From positions 1 to 64,000 of the forward strand of contig NZ_MDZB01000094.1 in the NCBI RefSeq assembly GCF_001816145.1: DNA of 64,000 nt. The letters run 5' to 3'. The translations under genes were made by a program, and so were the position numbers. Numbering within the stretch: the stretch's first letter is position 1; every line of letters starts with the position of its first letter. This document shows, one piece after another, positions 16,526 through 25,312 of the stretch. A model generated the notes under the pieces. That model had not been told where the DNA came from. It searched no databases and was given only the letters and a program-made list of their open reading frames with translations. This DNA comes from Hymenobacter lapidarius. Its GTDB lineage: Bacteria > Bacteroidota > Bacteroidia > Cytophagales > Hymenobacteraceae.

Positions 16526-16915
16526 TCACACCAACGAAAGCGGGTTGGGTTCGCGCAAGCGGTGCTCAAACAGGGTGGCAATGCTCCGGGCGCGCACCTT
16601 GGCTTCCTCCGCCTTGGGGCCGGCGAATAGCTCATCTACCGTCGCCTCGAACAAAGCCAGCCAGCGCTGAAAGTGGGCGGCCGCAATGGGCAGCGGCAGG
16701 TGCTTGGGAAAGGGCCGACCGTGGTAGCGCGTAGTGCCCAGCAGCAGGCTGCTCCAGAAATCAACCATCACGGGCAGGTGCCGGGGCCAGTCGACGTGCG
16801 CAAAGTCATTGAACACCGGGCCCAGCAGCGCGTCCTGCCCAACTTTGGCGTAGAACCCATCAACGAGCAGCCGGATGTCGGCTTCGGAAGCAATGTCGGG
16901 CCTGGGGTTGGTCAT
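16526..16915 (-). CDS. Group III truncated hemoglobin
   Basis: A 129-residue globin-fold protein (DIRLLVDGFYAKVGQDALLGPVF, DWPRHLPVMVDFWSSLLLG, YHGRPFPKHLPLPIAAAHFQRWLALFEATVDELF). The proximal heme His is expected in AAHFQRWLALF, as in group III truncated globins, which are linked to microaerobic metabolism and peroxide or NO chemistry. ATG 16915 gives the normal N-terminus (MTNPRPDIASEADI). Divergent from ccoI, with its own regulon-type promoter at 16956-16998. Confidence 0.9.
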   Translation of the reverse strand: MTNPRPDIASEADIRLLVDGFYAKVGQDALLGPVFNDFAHVDWPRHLPVMVDFWSSLLLGTTRYHGRPFPKHLPLPIAAAHFQRWLALFEATVDELFAGPKAEEAKVRARSIATLFEHRLREPNPLSLV

Positions 16916-16955
16916 GGCTGGTATAGCGGCTGGCTGCCCTGATGCAACCACGACG

Positions 16956-16998
16956 CAAAGGTGCCACGCTGGAAGCCTGGCTGGACTGAGATGAATCA
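16956..16998 (-). promoter_or_regulatory. Crp/FNR-type promoter of the globin gene
   Basis: On the minus strand CTGATTCATCTCAG (core TGA-N6-TCA at 16987-16998) is followed after 23 nt by CACCTTTG (16956-16963). It lies back to back with the ccoI operator; the two cores are only 10 bp apart. Confidence 0.7.
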
Positions 16999-17008
16999 GC
17001 CTTCGGCC

Positions 17009-17051
17009 TGACGTTCATCAGCTTTTCCCTGTGAGGCTAATCGGAGCTTTG
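17009..17051 (+). promoter_or_regulatory. Crp/FNR-type promoter of ccoI
   Basis: CTGACGTTCATCAG (core TGA-N6-TCA at 17009-17020) is followed after 23 nt by GAGCTTTG (17044-17051). The same arrangement occurs at ccoNO. It puts transcription near 17058, downstream of the GTG at 17031, and so supports translation from GTG 17076. Confidence 0.75.
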
Positions 17052-17075
17052 AGGCTGCCATCAGCCCGCCCGCCC

Positions 17076-19499
17076 GTGCCCCTTACCGCTGCCCCCAAAC
17101 CCAGTACCCAAGTTGCCTGCACCCACTGCGGCGACGACTGCCCCGACGAGCCTATTCAACTGACCGGGCAGCCGGAGCTGCATTTTTGCTGCCACGGCTG
17201 CAAAGCCGTGTACGAGCTGCTGGCGGCCAGCAACCTGTGCGGCTACTACCGCCTCGACGCGCAGCCCGGCCAGCGCGTGAAAACGGTGGACCTGCCCGGC
17301 CGCTTCGACTACCTCGACCTGGAATCGGTGCAGAGCCAGCTGCTGGCGTTCCGTTCGCCCACGCTGGCCCGGCTCACGCTCACCATCCCGCAGATGCACT
17401 GTGCCTCCTGCATCTGGCTGCTCGAAAACCTGTTCAAACTGAACGCGGGCATTTCAGAGTCGCGGGTGAATTTCCTGCGCAAAGAGCTGACGGTAAGCTA
17501 CCAGCCCGCCGCCACCAGCCTCAAGGACGTGGTGACGCTGCTGGCCGCCATCAACTACGAGCCGCAGATTACGCTGGCCGAGCTGGGCGCGCAGCCCCAC
17601 GCCGCCAGCCGCAGGCTATACTACCAGCTGGGCGTGGCCGCTTTCGGCTTCGGCAACGTGATGCTGCTGGCCTTTCCCGACTACTTTTCCTTCACCGAAG
17701 GGCTGCACGCCGCTTTCGGGCGGTTCTTTGGGTGGCTGAGTTTGCTGCTGGCCTTGCCGGTGCTGCTGGTAAGTGCGCGCAGCTTCTACCAGTCGGCCTG
17801 GCAGGGCCTGCGGCAGCGCTACATCAACCTGGACTTTCCCATCAGCCTGGGTCTCACGGCCCTGTTTACGACCAGCGTGTTCGACGTGCTCACGCAGCGC
17901 GGGCCGGGCTACTTCGACTCGTTTACGGGCCTGGTGTTCTTTATGCTCATCGGCAAATGGGTGCAGCAGCACAGCTACGACGCCCTCCGCTTCGACCGCG
18001 ACTTCACCTCCTACTTCCCCGTGGCGGTGACCCTACTCACCAAAGCGGGCGAGCAGTCGGTATCGGTAAAGGAATTGCAGGCCGGCCAGCGCATCCGGGT
18101 GCGCCACCAGGAAATCATTCCGGCCGATGCCGTGCTGCGGCGCGGCGCGGGGTTAATTGACTACAGCTTCGTGTCGGGCGAGAGCGTGCCGGTGGCCAAG
18201 GCCGTGGGCGAGGTGGTGTACGCCGGCGGGCGGCAGGTAGGGGAGGCCCTGGAGCTGGAAGTGGTGCGTGAAGTATCGCAGGGCTACCTCACGCAACTCT
18301 GGAACAACCCCGCCTTCGAGAAGCAAGCCCGGCCCACCCTGGAAACCTACGCCAACCACGTCGGCCGCTACTTCGTGGCTCTCACGCTGACGCTGGCCGT
18401 GGGCTCGGTGCTGTACTGGTACCCCAAGGACCCGCAAATGGCCCTGCGGGCCTTTACCTCAGTGCTGATTATCGCTTGCCCCTGCGCCTTGTCGCTGACC
18501 ACGCCCTTCGCCATGGGTGCCGCACTGCGGGTGCTGGGCCGACGCCAGCTCTACCTGAAAAACGCCGCCGTAATTGAAACCCTGAGCCGCGCCGATACGC
18601 TGGTGTTCGACAAAACCGGCACGCTCACCGATACCCAACGCTCCCCCGTCCGTTTCTCCGGCCTGGCCCTTTCCCGCGCAGATGCGCAGCGCGTCGCGGC
18701 CCTCGTGAGTCAATCCACGCACCCGCTGAGCCAGCGCCTGGCCGCGCATCTGGGACCTACTGACTTTGTATTGGAGGAGTACGCCGAAATCCCCGGCCAG
18801 GGCATTAGCGGCGTGGTAGCCGGCACGCCGGTTCGCGTGGGCTCAGCCGCTTTTATCGGGACTAACCCGCCGGCAATGGCCCCGACAGAACAGCAAACCC
18901 GCGTGTACGTGGCCCTAAACGGGCAGCCGGCCGGGTGCTACGACATCCGCAGCCAGTACCGCGAGAACCTGCCGGCGCTGCTGCGGGAGTTGGGCCAACG
19001 CTACCAGCTGGCGCTGCTCACCGGCGACAACGACGCGGAGGTCATCCCGCTCCGTCAGCTGTTCGGGGCCGGGGCCGAGCTGCGGTTCCAGCAGTCGCCG
19101 CTGGACAAGCTCGCTTACGTGGAAGCCTTGCAGCAGCAGGGCCGCCGGGTAGTAATGGTAGGCGACGGCCTCAACGACGCCGGCGCCCTGCAACGGGCCG
19201 ATGTCGGCATTGCCCTCACCGAAACGCTTACCAACTTCTCGCCCGCCTGCGATGCCATTCTGGAGGCGGGCAGCTTTGGCCGGCTGGCCACCATCCTGCG
19301 CTTCGCCCGCGACTGCCGCTACACCGTGCTGGCCACGTTTCTGCTCTCGTTTTGCTACAACGGCATCGGCCTGAGCCTGGCGGTGCAGGGCCTGCTCACG
19401 CCTATTGCCTCGGCCATCCTCATGCCCATCAGCTCGCTCAGCGTGATGGTATTTGCTACCCTGCTGGTACGCTACGCCGCCCACCGCCGCCGGCTTTAA
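17076..19499 (+). CDS. ccoI: Copper-type P1B ATPase for cbb3 oxidase assembly (CcoI)
   Basis: CcoI/FixI exports copper across the inner membrane to supply the CuB site of cbb3 oxidase. The protein shows an N-terminal cysteine-rich zinc-ribbon-like part (CTHCGDDC and FCCHGCKAVYELL), a heavy-metal domain with MHCASCIWLLENL near residue 120, the transmembrane CPC metal site (IIACPCALSLTTP), phosphorylation motif DKTGTLT, and hinge MVGDGLNDAGAL. The frame is open from a GTG at 17031, but the promoter geometry places the transcript start near 17058, so GTG 17076 (MPLTAAPKPS, 807 residues) is preferred. ccoS follows 12 bp later. Confidence 0.93.
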   Translation: MPLTAAPKPSTQVACTHCGDDCPDEPIQLTGQPELHFCCHGCKAVYELLAASNLCGYYRLDAQPGQRVKTVDLPGRFDYLDLESVQSQLLAFRSPTLARLTLTIPQMHCASCIWLLENLFKLNAGISESRVNFLRKELTVSYQPAATSLKDVVTLLAAINYEPQITLAELGAQPHAASRRLYYQLGVAAFGFGNVMLLAFPDYFSFTEGLHAAFGRFFGWLSLLLALPVLLVSARSFYQSAWQGLRQRYINLDFPISLGLTALFTTSVFDVLTQRGPGYFDSFTGLVFFMLIGKWVQQHSYDALRFDRDFTSYFPVAVTLLTKAGEQSVSVKELQAGQRIRVRHQEIIPADAVLRRGAGLIDYSFVSGESVPVAKAVGEVVYAGGRQVGEALELEVVREVSQGYLTQLWNNPAFEKQARPTLETYANHVGRYFVALTLTLAVGSVLYWYPKDPQMALRAFTSVLIIACPCALSLTTPFAMGAALRVLGRRQLYLKNAAVIETLSRADTLVFDKTGTLTDTQRSPVRFSGLALSRADAQRVAALVSQSTHPLSQRLAAHLGPTDFVLEEYAEIPGQGISGVVAGTPVRVGSAAFIGTNPPAMAPTEQQTRVYVALNGQPAGCYDIRSQYRENLPALLRELGQRYQLALLTGDNDAEVIPLRQLFGAGAELRFQQSPLDKLAYVEALQQQGRRVVMVGDGLNDAGALQRADVGIALTETLTNFSPACDAILEAGSFGRLATILRFARDCRYTVLATFLLSFCYNGIGLSLAVQGLLTPIASAILMPISSLSVMVFATLLVRYAAHRRRL

Positions 19500-19511
19500 C
19501 CTTTCCCTGAC

Positions 19512-19667
19512 ATGACCATCATCTTTCTGCTCATTGGCATCAGCCTGCTGGTTGCGCTGCTTTTTCTGGGTGCTTTCCTGTGGGCTGTGCGCTCGGGCCA
19601 GTACGAGGACACCTACACGCCCGCGGTGCGGATGCTGTTTGAGGACGAGCCAGAAAAGTTAGAATAA
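19512..19667 (+). CDS. ccoS: cbb3 oxidase maturation protein CcoS
   Basis: A 51-residue protein with one N-terminal membrane helix (IIFLLIGISLLVALLFLGAFLWAV), then the family motif R-S-G-Q-Y-E-D-T with an acidic tail. CcoS is needed to insert heme and CuB into CcoN. It starts at ATG 19512, 12 bp after ccoI, in the standard ccoIS arrangement. In most Bacteroidota ccoNOQP follows directly; here two unrelated minus-strand genes intervene. Confidence 0.9.
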   Translation: MTIIFLLIGISLLVALLFLGAFLWAVRSGQYEDTYTPAVRMLFEDEPEKLE

Positions 19668-19694
19668 CGGCTGCTTCTACTCTCCTTCACAAGC

Positions 19695-21455
19695 TCACTC
19701 AGTAGGTTCGGTGATGTCCTGCATAGCCTCGATAAGCTGAGCAAACTGCTTTGTAGGAGTTGGGGCAAGCCCCTGCTTTCGGGCGTAATCATCCAAAAAC
19801 TGCACGAAGGGGTCAACCGTTCGCAGCATCAATCGTCTAGCTTCTTGCTCAGAGCGCACTATTCTTTTTTGCGGATGCACCGAACGGTTGTGAGCCTCTA
19901 TTACCTCCCACAATACCAGTTTTTTGCTGGCAAAATGGTCTTGGTAAGCCAGCAGTGTGTCAATGTCGATAATGACCAGTGGATGGACTTGCTTAACGGC
20001 CTGTTCCCCTAACTGTATCAGCTCTTGCTGAAACCATCCGTTCACCAACTCGTTTAGTCCCGGCATGTTATAAAGCCGGTCGTGAACCACCAGCACTGGG
20101 TAGATGAGCAGGCTCGTGGGATTGTAAGCCGTGTCAAACCGCAGTTCCTTATCTGGACTCAGCAGCCGCTTGATGTTTCGCATCAGTTGCAATACGCCTA
20201 CTTCCTGCATATTTCCGCTCTTGTCCAGGTAGTGGTAGAACTTGCTCCTCGTTTCTGCTAAGAAACCTGCAAAGTCTTGACCTGCTTTCGCCTCTTTTTT
20301 AATGTTAACATCCTTGGACTCGAATAAGATGACACGCTTACCAGTTCGGAAGTAGTAGTCGGGCTCCGCATCGCCTTGACCTTTTAGCCATTGCTCGGCC
20401 TTGATGCGCTTGCCGCTCCAGGCCAAGCCGCGCTTTCGAAAGATAGTATCCAATAGGCCGCCGAGCAGGTAATCTTCCGAGAAAGCTTGGCAATACGCCC
20501 CCCGCCAATCAACCCCTTTCAACAGCTTCGGCTTTGTTTTTTTAACCAGTTCGTTGAGTTGAAAAAACATACCCTTGTGCAGCATTTCCGCCACAAACAC
20601 TGGAAATACTACCGCGTAAATCCCTTCGCTTTGCTTGTAAATTGGCTTGGCGCGAGTGGATAGAAAATCGTGCTCATCCAACTTGCTGCCGGGAGTTATG
20701 GTCAGCTTGTCCAAAAAAGCGCAACTCGCCGCATAATCCTCATCGTGGGGTATCTGTATTTCTATCCGGCCCTTTTTATTATAGTAAATGATGGTTTTGA
20801 CGACCCCCGCGAGCCGCCTCATATAGTCTTGCCACTTCGGGCAGTCATACTGATGCAGGAAGGCTGCTAGGAGAGGATGGTAGGTCACGTCCGCTTCTAA
20901 AAATTGAAACAACCGAACCGATTTCATCAGTTGTATGAGCAGTACGCGGGATGTATCGAAATTGACCAGTTCAAAGTCGGAATGCGTGCTCGCTAACGAG
21001 AGCTTAGCCAAAGTAGACAAACCCGGCTCTTCAATATGCGCTTTCAAAGCAGCACTTTGTTCATCGCTATACTCGTTGTTTTGGGCAATGAATGCCTTGA
21101 ACAGGTTCAATTCCAGTTCAGCATCGGTTTGCGTGTGTGGTTCTTCTGGGCGCTGTATGGCGTATTCAAACAAACGCAGGGCGCTTTTGGGGTGCACTAT
21201 TTTTAGTACGCTTTTTTCTTCCTGCTCAATCCTCTCCAAACGCCTGAACACGTTTCTCGCGGCAATTTCATTATGCGGCCCGAACATCTGTTCCATATCG
21301 CTGTAATAGCTGCGAGGCCCAGTTTCTTGGCGGCCCAGAAAATGAGTGGCTGCCAACAGCAATGCGTCGTTGCCGATGCCGGCCAGATAGTTGCGCCAGT
21401 CCTGCTTTGGCTCGTCGAATGCTTCTTCGAATTCTACTAGTCGTCCTAATTTCAT
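19695..21455 (-). CDS. Unknown protein with PD-(D/E)xK nuclease-like motif
   Basis: A 586-residue protein with no recognised family over its whole length. Around residues 364-381 it reads EPDYYFR-x5-ILFESKD, which fits the PD-(D/E)xK nuclease fold (Asp366, Glu379, Lys381). The surrounding regions look helical. Base composition is clearly lower in GC than its neighbours, suggesting horizontal gain. It lies with a Fic gene inside the cbb3 oxidase cluster, convergent with ccoS. A defence or nucleic-acid-processing role is an inference. ATG 21455 gives MKLGRLVEFEEAF; earlier in-frame starts exist but look like shadow sequence. Confidence 0.65.
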   Translation of the reverse strand: MKLGRLVEFEEAFDEPKQDWRNYLAGIGNDALLLAATHFLGRQETGPRSYYSDMEQMFGPHNEIAARNVFRRLERIEQEEKSVLKIVHPKSALRLFEYAIQRPEEPHTQTDAELELNLFKAFIAQNNEYSDEQSAALKAHIEEPGLSTLAKLSLASTHSDFELVNFDTSRVLLIQLMKSVRLFQFLEADVTYHPLLAAFLHQYDCPKWQDYMRRLAGVVKTIIYYNKKGRIEIQIPHDEDYAASCAFLDKLTITPGSKLDEHDFLSTRAKPIYKQSEGIYAVVFPVFVAEMLHKGMFFQLNELVKKTKPKLLKGVDWRGAYCQAFSEDYLLGGLLDTIFRKRGLAWSGKRIKAEQWLKGQGDAEPDYYFRTGKRVILFESKDVNIKKEAKAGQDFAGFLAETRSKFYHYLDKSGNMQEVGVLQLMRNIKRLLSPDKELRFDTAYNPTSLLIYPVLVVHDRLYNMPGLNELVNGWFQQELIQLGEQAVKQVHPLVIIDIDTLLAYQDHFASKKLVLWEVIEAHNRSVHPQKRIVRSEQEARRLMLRTVDPFVQFLDDYARKQGLAPTPTKQFAQLIEAMQDITEPTE

Positions 21456-21591
21456 GACGGTAGTTAATAGTAAAAGGGTGGACGCGAATGGATGAATATG
21501 CATCGCTGCTTGGGCGAAGAACAAGGACTTGTTGCACAGCGTTAAATAGCCTCCGGCTGCTAACCTTAGCGTTTACTTGGCAGGGACTTCC

Positions 21592-22725
21592 TCAGTCCTC
21601 CAGAATCGAATACAGCTCCCGGTTGATGTAGTAGATATTGCCCTGCACGGACTTTTTCTCCAGTATCTGAAGCTCCACCAGCTTGTTGAGATAGTCGCGG
21701 GCGGTGTTGAGGGCGTAGGTGCGGTCTTCGGTGAGGTGCTTGATTCGGGTGATGGGTTGGGTGAAAATCTTTTGGGTGAGCTGGTCGGGGCGGCGGATGC
21801 TTTTCTGGGCCTGGATGACGGCCAGCACCGCGTCGCGCGCTTCCAGAATGCGGTTGATTTTGTCGAAGGTGAGGTTGGCCGTTACCTCCACCGCCGTAAG
21901 CATGTAGCGCAGCCAAGTGGCCCAGTCGCCGCGTTGCGACACGCCGGCCAACGCCCCGTAGTACGCTTCCTTGTGCGCCAGAATGTAGCGGCTCAGGTAC
22001 AGAATGGGGTAGTCGAGCAAGCCCTTCTTTACCAGGTAATGAATGTTGAAAATGCGGCCCGTGCGACCGTTGCCGTCGCGGAACGGGTGGATGGCTTCGA
22101 ACTGAAAGTGGGCAATGGCCATTTTCAGCAGCGGGTGCAGCGGATAAGCGTCGTCGTCGTTCACGAACGCGAGCAGGTTGTCGAGTTTGGCTTCGAGGAT
22201 TCCCGACCCACGCGGTGGGGTATAAATGGCCTTGCCCGCGTGGGGGCCGCTCCCGCCCTGGCGGATGACGGTGGCCGTGAACGGCGGCCGAATGCCTTCC
22301 TCTACCTGCTTGATTTCCCGCACCATGCGCACGAAATAGTCGCGGGTGAAGCCAGCCTCGCTTTTTAGGAAATCGTTGCCGCTCCACAGCGCCTCCCGGT
22401 AGCGCAACACCTCTTTGGCGGGGCCTTCCGCCCGGTCGGCTTTGGTTTCGCTGAACGCCTGGTATAGCTCATCATCCGTGGTGAAGATGTTTTCGATGGC
22501 ACTGGAGGCTTTCGCTTCCTGGAGGCTGATGGAGTTTATCAGCAGCCCCTGGTTGGGAATGGCGACGCTCCGGCCGTGCAGTCGCCCCAGCGCTTCGCGG
22601 GCGTGGCCAAGCTGCTCCAGCAACTCCGGCGTGCGCCACAATTCCGGTGCAATGGGCAAGTCGGGCAGGCCATTCCACGGCTTGTCGCGGTCGGGATTTA
22701 TGCGGTATGTACTAATTTCAGGCAT
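21592..22725 (-). CDS. Fic/DOC family AMP-transferase-like protein
   Basis: A 377-residue Fic protein with the catalytic HPFRDGNGRTGR motif near residue 205 that transfers AMP (or another nucleotide part) to target proteins. An N-terminal inhibitory helix is visible as SSAIEN (class II, S/T-x3-E-N) near residue 75, which self-limits activity. The C-terminal 90 residues (RIKHLTEDRTYALNTARDYLNKLVELQILEKKSVQGNIYYIN) form a predicted winged helix, so it may bind DNA and control itself. ATG 22725 is chosen; a TTG directly precedes it. GCATCAAA repeats overlap and precede the start. Confidence 0.92.
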   Translation of the reverse strand: MPEISTYRINPDRDKPWNGLPDLPIAPELWRTPELLEQLGHAREALGRLHGRSVAIPNQGLLINSISLQEAKASSAIENIFTTDDELYQAFSETKADRAEGPAKEVLRYREALWSGNDFLKSEAGFTRDYFVRMVREIKQVEEGIRPPFTATVIRQGGSGPHAGKAIYTPPRGSGILEAKLDNLLAFVNDDDAYPLHPLLKMAIAHFQFEAIHPFRDGNGRTGRIFNIHYLVKKGLLDYPILYLSRYILAHKEAYYGALAGVSQRGDWATWLRYMLTAVEVTANLTFDKINRILEARDAVLAVIQAQKSIRRPDQLTQKIFTQPITRIKHLTEDRTYALNTARDYLNKLVELQILEKKSVQGNIYYINRELYSILED

Positions 22726-22840
22726 CAAAAACAGGATTAATTGATGTTAGTCGGCCTTTCAAGCATCAAATTTAACCGTATTTACTGGCCTAGCATCAAA
22801 AACAAGCTTTTTTGATGCTAGGCCAGGTGCCTGACATCAA
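22721..22840. promoter_or_regulatory. Iterated GCATCAAA elements with a 16-bp hairpin
   Basis: GCATCAAA-type words occur near 22722, 22773 and 22793, with an inverted copy at 22811-22820 and a degenerate one near 22835. Two of them form a perfect inverted repeat (22787-22802 and 22809-22824, GGCCTAGCATCAAAAA arms, 6-nt loop). This could be the autoregulatory operator of the Fic protein's winged helix or a terminator shielding ccoNO. Confidence 0.5.
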
Positions 22841-22853
22841 TCAGCCGCCCGAC

Positions 22854-22896
22854 TGACGTTCGTCAGCTTTTCAGAAATGGCCCTGGGGGACCTTTG
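22854..22896 (+). promoter_or_regulatory. Crp/FNR-type promoter of the ccoNOQPGH operon
   Basis: CTGACGTTCGTCAG (core TGA-N6-TCA at 22854-22865, perfect dyad) is followed after 23 nt by GACCTTTG (22889-22896). Transcription would start near 22902, about 22 nt before the ccoNO ATG. The best-formed member of the promoter set. Confidence 0.8.
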
Positions 22897-22924
22897 AAGC
22901 AGTAAAAAACACTCTTCTCAGGCC

Positions 22925-25150
22925 ATGCAAGCTGAACTAGAATTACCCACTGCGGCCACGCTGCCGCTGCTGGTGGCCCCGCCGCCCGTGCGCGGCATCG
23001 AAACCTTCTTCTACGACAATAAGATTGTCCGCGACTTTGGCATTGCCACCGTCATCTGGGGCATTATCGGGATGCTGGTGGGAGTGCTGGCCGCCTTTCA
23101 GCTGGCCCGGCCCGAGGTGAATTTGGGCAACGCCTACACTACGTTTGGCCGCATCCGGCCGCTGCACACCAACGCCGTCATTTTCGCCTTCGTAGGCAAC
23201 GGCATCTTCACGGGCGTGTACTACTCCTTGCAACGCTTGTGCAAGGCCCGGATGTTCTCCGACGTGCTCAGCAAGATTCACTTCTGGGGCTGGCAGCTCA
23301 TCATCGTCTCGGCCGTGATTTCGCTGCCGCTGGGCCTCACCACTTCCAAGGAATACGCGGAGCTGGAATGGCCGATTGACATTGCCATTACGGTGGTGTG
23401 GGTGGTGTTTGGCTGGAATATGTTCGGCACCATTGCCCGGCGGCGCGAGCGGCACCTGTACGTGGGCATCTGGTTCTACATCGCCACGTTCCTGACGGTG
23501 GCCGTGCTGCACATCGTCAACTCGGCGGCGCTGCCGGTGAGCTTCATGAAAAGCTACTCGGCCTACGCCGGCGTGCAGGACGCGCTGGTGCAGTGGTGGT
23601 ACGGCCACAACGCGGTGGCCTTCTTCCTGACCACGCCCTACCTGGGGCTGATGTACTACTTTCTGCCCAAGGCGGCGGAGCGGCCGGTGTATTCCTACCG
23701 CCTGAGCATCATTCACTTCTGGTCGCTGATTTTTATTTACATCTGGGCCGGGCCGCACCACTTGCTCTACACCGCCCTGCCCGACTGGGCCCAAAGCCTG
23801 GGCGTGGCCTTTAGCATCATGCTGATTGCCCCGAGCTGGGGCGGCATGATAAACGGCCTGCTGACGTTGCGCGGCGCTTGGGACCGGGTGCGCACCGAGC
23901 CCGTGCTCAAGTTCTTCGTGGTGGCCATCACGGCCTACGGCATGGCCACGTTTGAAGGCCCCATGCTGGCGCTGAAAAACGTGAATGCCCTGGCCCACTT
24001 CACCGACTGGATTGTGGCCCATGTGCACGTCGGCGCCCTGGGATGGAACGGCTTCCTGACCTTCGGGATGCTCTACTGGCTGTGGCCGCGGCTCTACAAA
24101 ACGCCGCTGCACTCCACCAAGCTGGCCAACACCCACTTCTGGCTGGGCACCTTCGGCATCCTGTTCTACGCCATCCCGATGTATTGGTCGGGCTTCACGC
24201 AGGGGCTGATGTGGAAGCAGTTCAACAGCGAAGGGATGCTGCAATACCCCAACTTCCTGGAAACCGTGCTGCAGCTGGTGCCCATGTACTACCTGCGCGG
24301 CATCGGCGGAGTGCTCTACCTGAGCGGCGTGTTTTTGATGATGTTCAACCTCTACAAAACGGCCAAAAGCGGCGTGCTGCTGGTCAACGAAAAAGCCGAG
24401 GCGCCCGCCCTGCTACCCGCCGCCGAGGACCCGCACGCCACCGGCGGCCACTGGCACCGTTGGCTGGAGCGCCGCCCGTTTCAGCTGGCCGTGGGCGCCA
24501 CGGTCGCCATCCTCATCGGCGGCGTTATCGAAATGGTGCCCATGTTTCTGGTGGAAAGCAACGTGCCCACCATTGCCTCGGTGAAGCCTTATACCTCGCT
24601 GGAATTGCAGGGCCGCGACCTCTACATCAAGGAAGGCTGCTCGAACTGCCACACCCAGATGGTGCGCCCCTTCCGCTCCGAAACCGAGCGCTATGGCGAG
24701 TACAGCAAAGCCGGCGAGTTCGTGTACGACCGGCCCTTCCTGTGGGGCAGCAAGCGCACCGGGCCCGATTTGCACCGCCTCGGCGGCAAGTACCCGCACT
24801 CCTGGCACTACAACCACATGATGGACCCCACCAGCATGTCGCCCGGCTCCATCATGCCGCCCTACCCGTGGCTGCTCGACAACGAAATCGACTACACCGA
24901 CCTGCCCGCCAAAATCCGGGTGCTCCAACAGCTGGGCACGCCCTACCCCGCCGGCTACGACCAGCAAGCCGTGGCCGACGCGCAGCAACAGGCTAAAGGC
25001 ATCGTGGCCGAGCTGAAAAAGGAGGACATCGACGTGAAATCCGACAAGGAAATCGTGGCCCTGATTGCCTACCTCCAGCGCCTCGGTACCGACATCAAGG
25101 TGAAGCCTGAGCAGGCCGCCACCTCGGCCGAAGCAGCCGCGGCGCAGTAG
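22925..25150 (+). CDS. ccoNO: cbb3-type cytochrome c oxidase, fused subunits I and II (CcoN-CcoO)
   Basis: One 741-residue polypeptide joins the catalytic subunit CcoN (about 25-480, some 12 membrane helices with the heme/CuB histidines in VQWWYGHNAVAFFLTTPY, AGPHHLLYTALPDW and DWIVAHVHVGALGWNG) to the mono-heme subunit CcoO (about 510-740, one membrane helix, then GCSNCHTQMVRPF with CxxCH and a GSIMPPYPWL axial Met segment). The enzyme reduces O2 to water with high affinity and pumps protons. The fusion is known in Bacteroidota. First gene of ccoNO-Q-P-G-H; a 40-bp palindrome follows its stop. Confidence 0.97.
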   Translation: MQAELELPTAATLPLLVAPPPVRGIETFFYDNKIVRDFGIATVIWGIIGMLVGVLAAFQLARPEVNLGNAYTTFGRIRPLHTNAVIFAFVGNGIFTGVYYSLQRLCKARMFSDVLSKIHFWGWQLIIVSAVISLPLGLTTSKEYAELEWPIDIAITVVWVVFGWNMFGTIARRRERHLYVGIWFYIATFLTVAVLHIVNSAALPVSFMKSYSAYAGVQDALVQWWYGHNAVAFFLTTPYLGLMYYFLPKAAERPVYSYRLSIIHFWSLIFIYIWAGPHHLLYTALPDWAQSLGVAFSIMLIAPSWGGMINGLLTLRGAWDRVRTEPVLKFFVVAITAYGMATFEGPMLALKNVNALAHFTDWIVAHVHVGALGWNGFLTFGMLYWLWPRLYKTPLHSTKLANTHFWLGTFGILFYAIPMYWSGFTQGLMWKQFNSEGMLQYPNFLETVLQLVPMYYLRGIGGVLYLSGVFLMMFNLYKTAKSGVLLVNEKAEAPALLPAAEDPHATGGHWHRWLERRPFQLAVGATVAILIGGVIEMVPMFLVESNVPTIASVKPYTSLELQGRDLYIKEGCSNCHTQMVRPFRSETERYGEYSKAGEFVYDRPFLWGSKRTGPDLHRLGGKYPHSWHYNHMMDPTSMSPGSIMPPYPWLLDNEIDYTDLPAKIRVLQQLGTPYPAGYDQQAVADAQQQAKGIVAELKKEDIDVKSDKEIVALIAYLQRLGTDIKVKPEQAATSAEAAAAQ

Positions 25151-25170
25151 CCGAGTAGCAAATAAGGAAC

Positions 25171-25283
25171 GTCATGCTCATCTGGCGTCCGCGCAGCCGA
25201 AGCATCTCGCGTGCAGCAGTAATTCAATCGTTCAACGATGCGAGCGAGATGCTTCGGCTGCGCGGACGCCAGATGAGCATGAC
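25171..25283. repeat. Long perfect palindrome, copy 2
   Basis: Arms 25171-25210 and 25244-25283 are perfect 40-bp inverted copies around a 33-nt loop. The outer 8 bases (GTCATGCT) and the inner GAAGCATCTC are shared with copy 1, but the middle is CATCTGGCGTCCGCGCAGCC instead of GAGCTTGTC. It lies between ccoNO and ccoQ. Confidence 0.9.
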
Positions 25284-25312
25284 GGCCTAACGCCTCTAAA
25301 ACCCCACGCATC

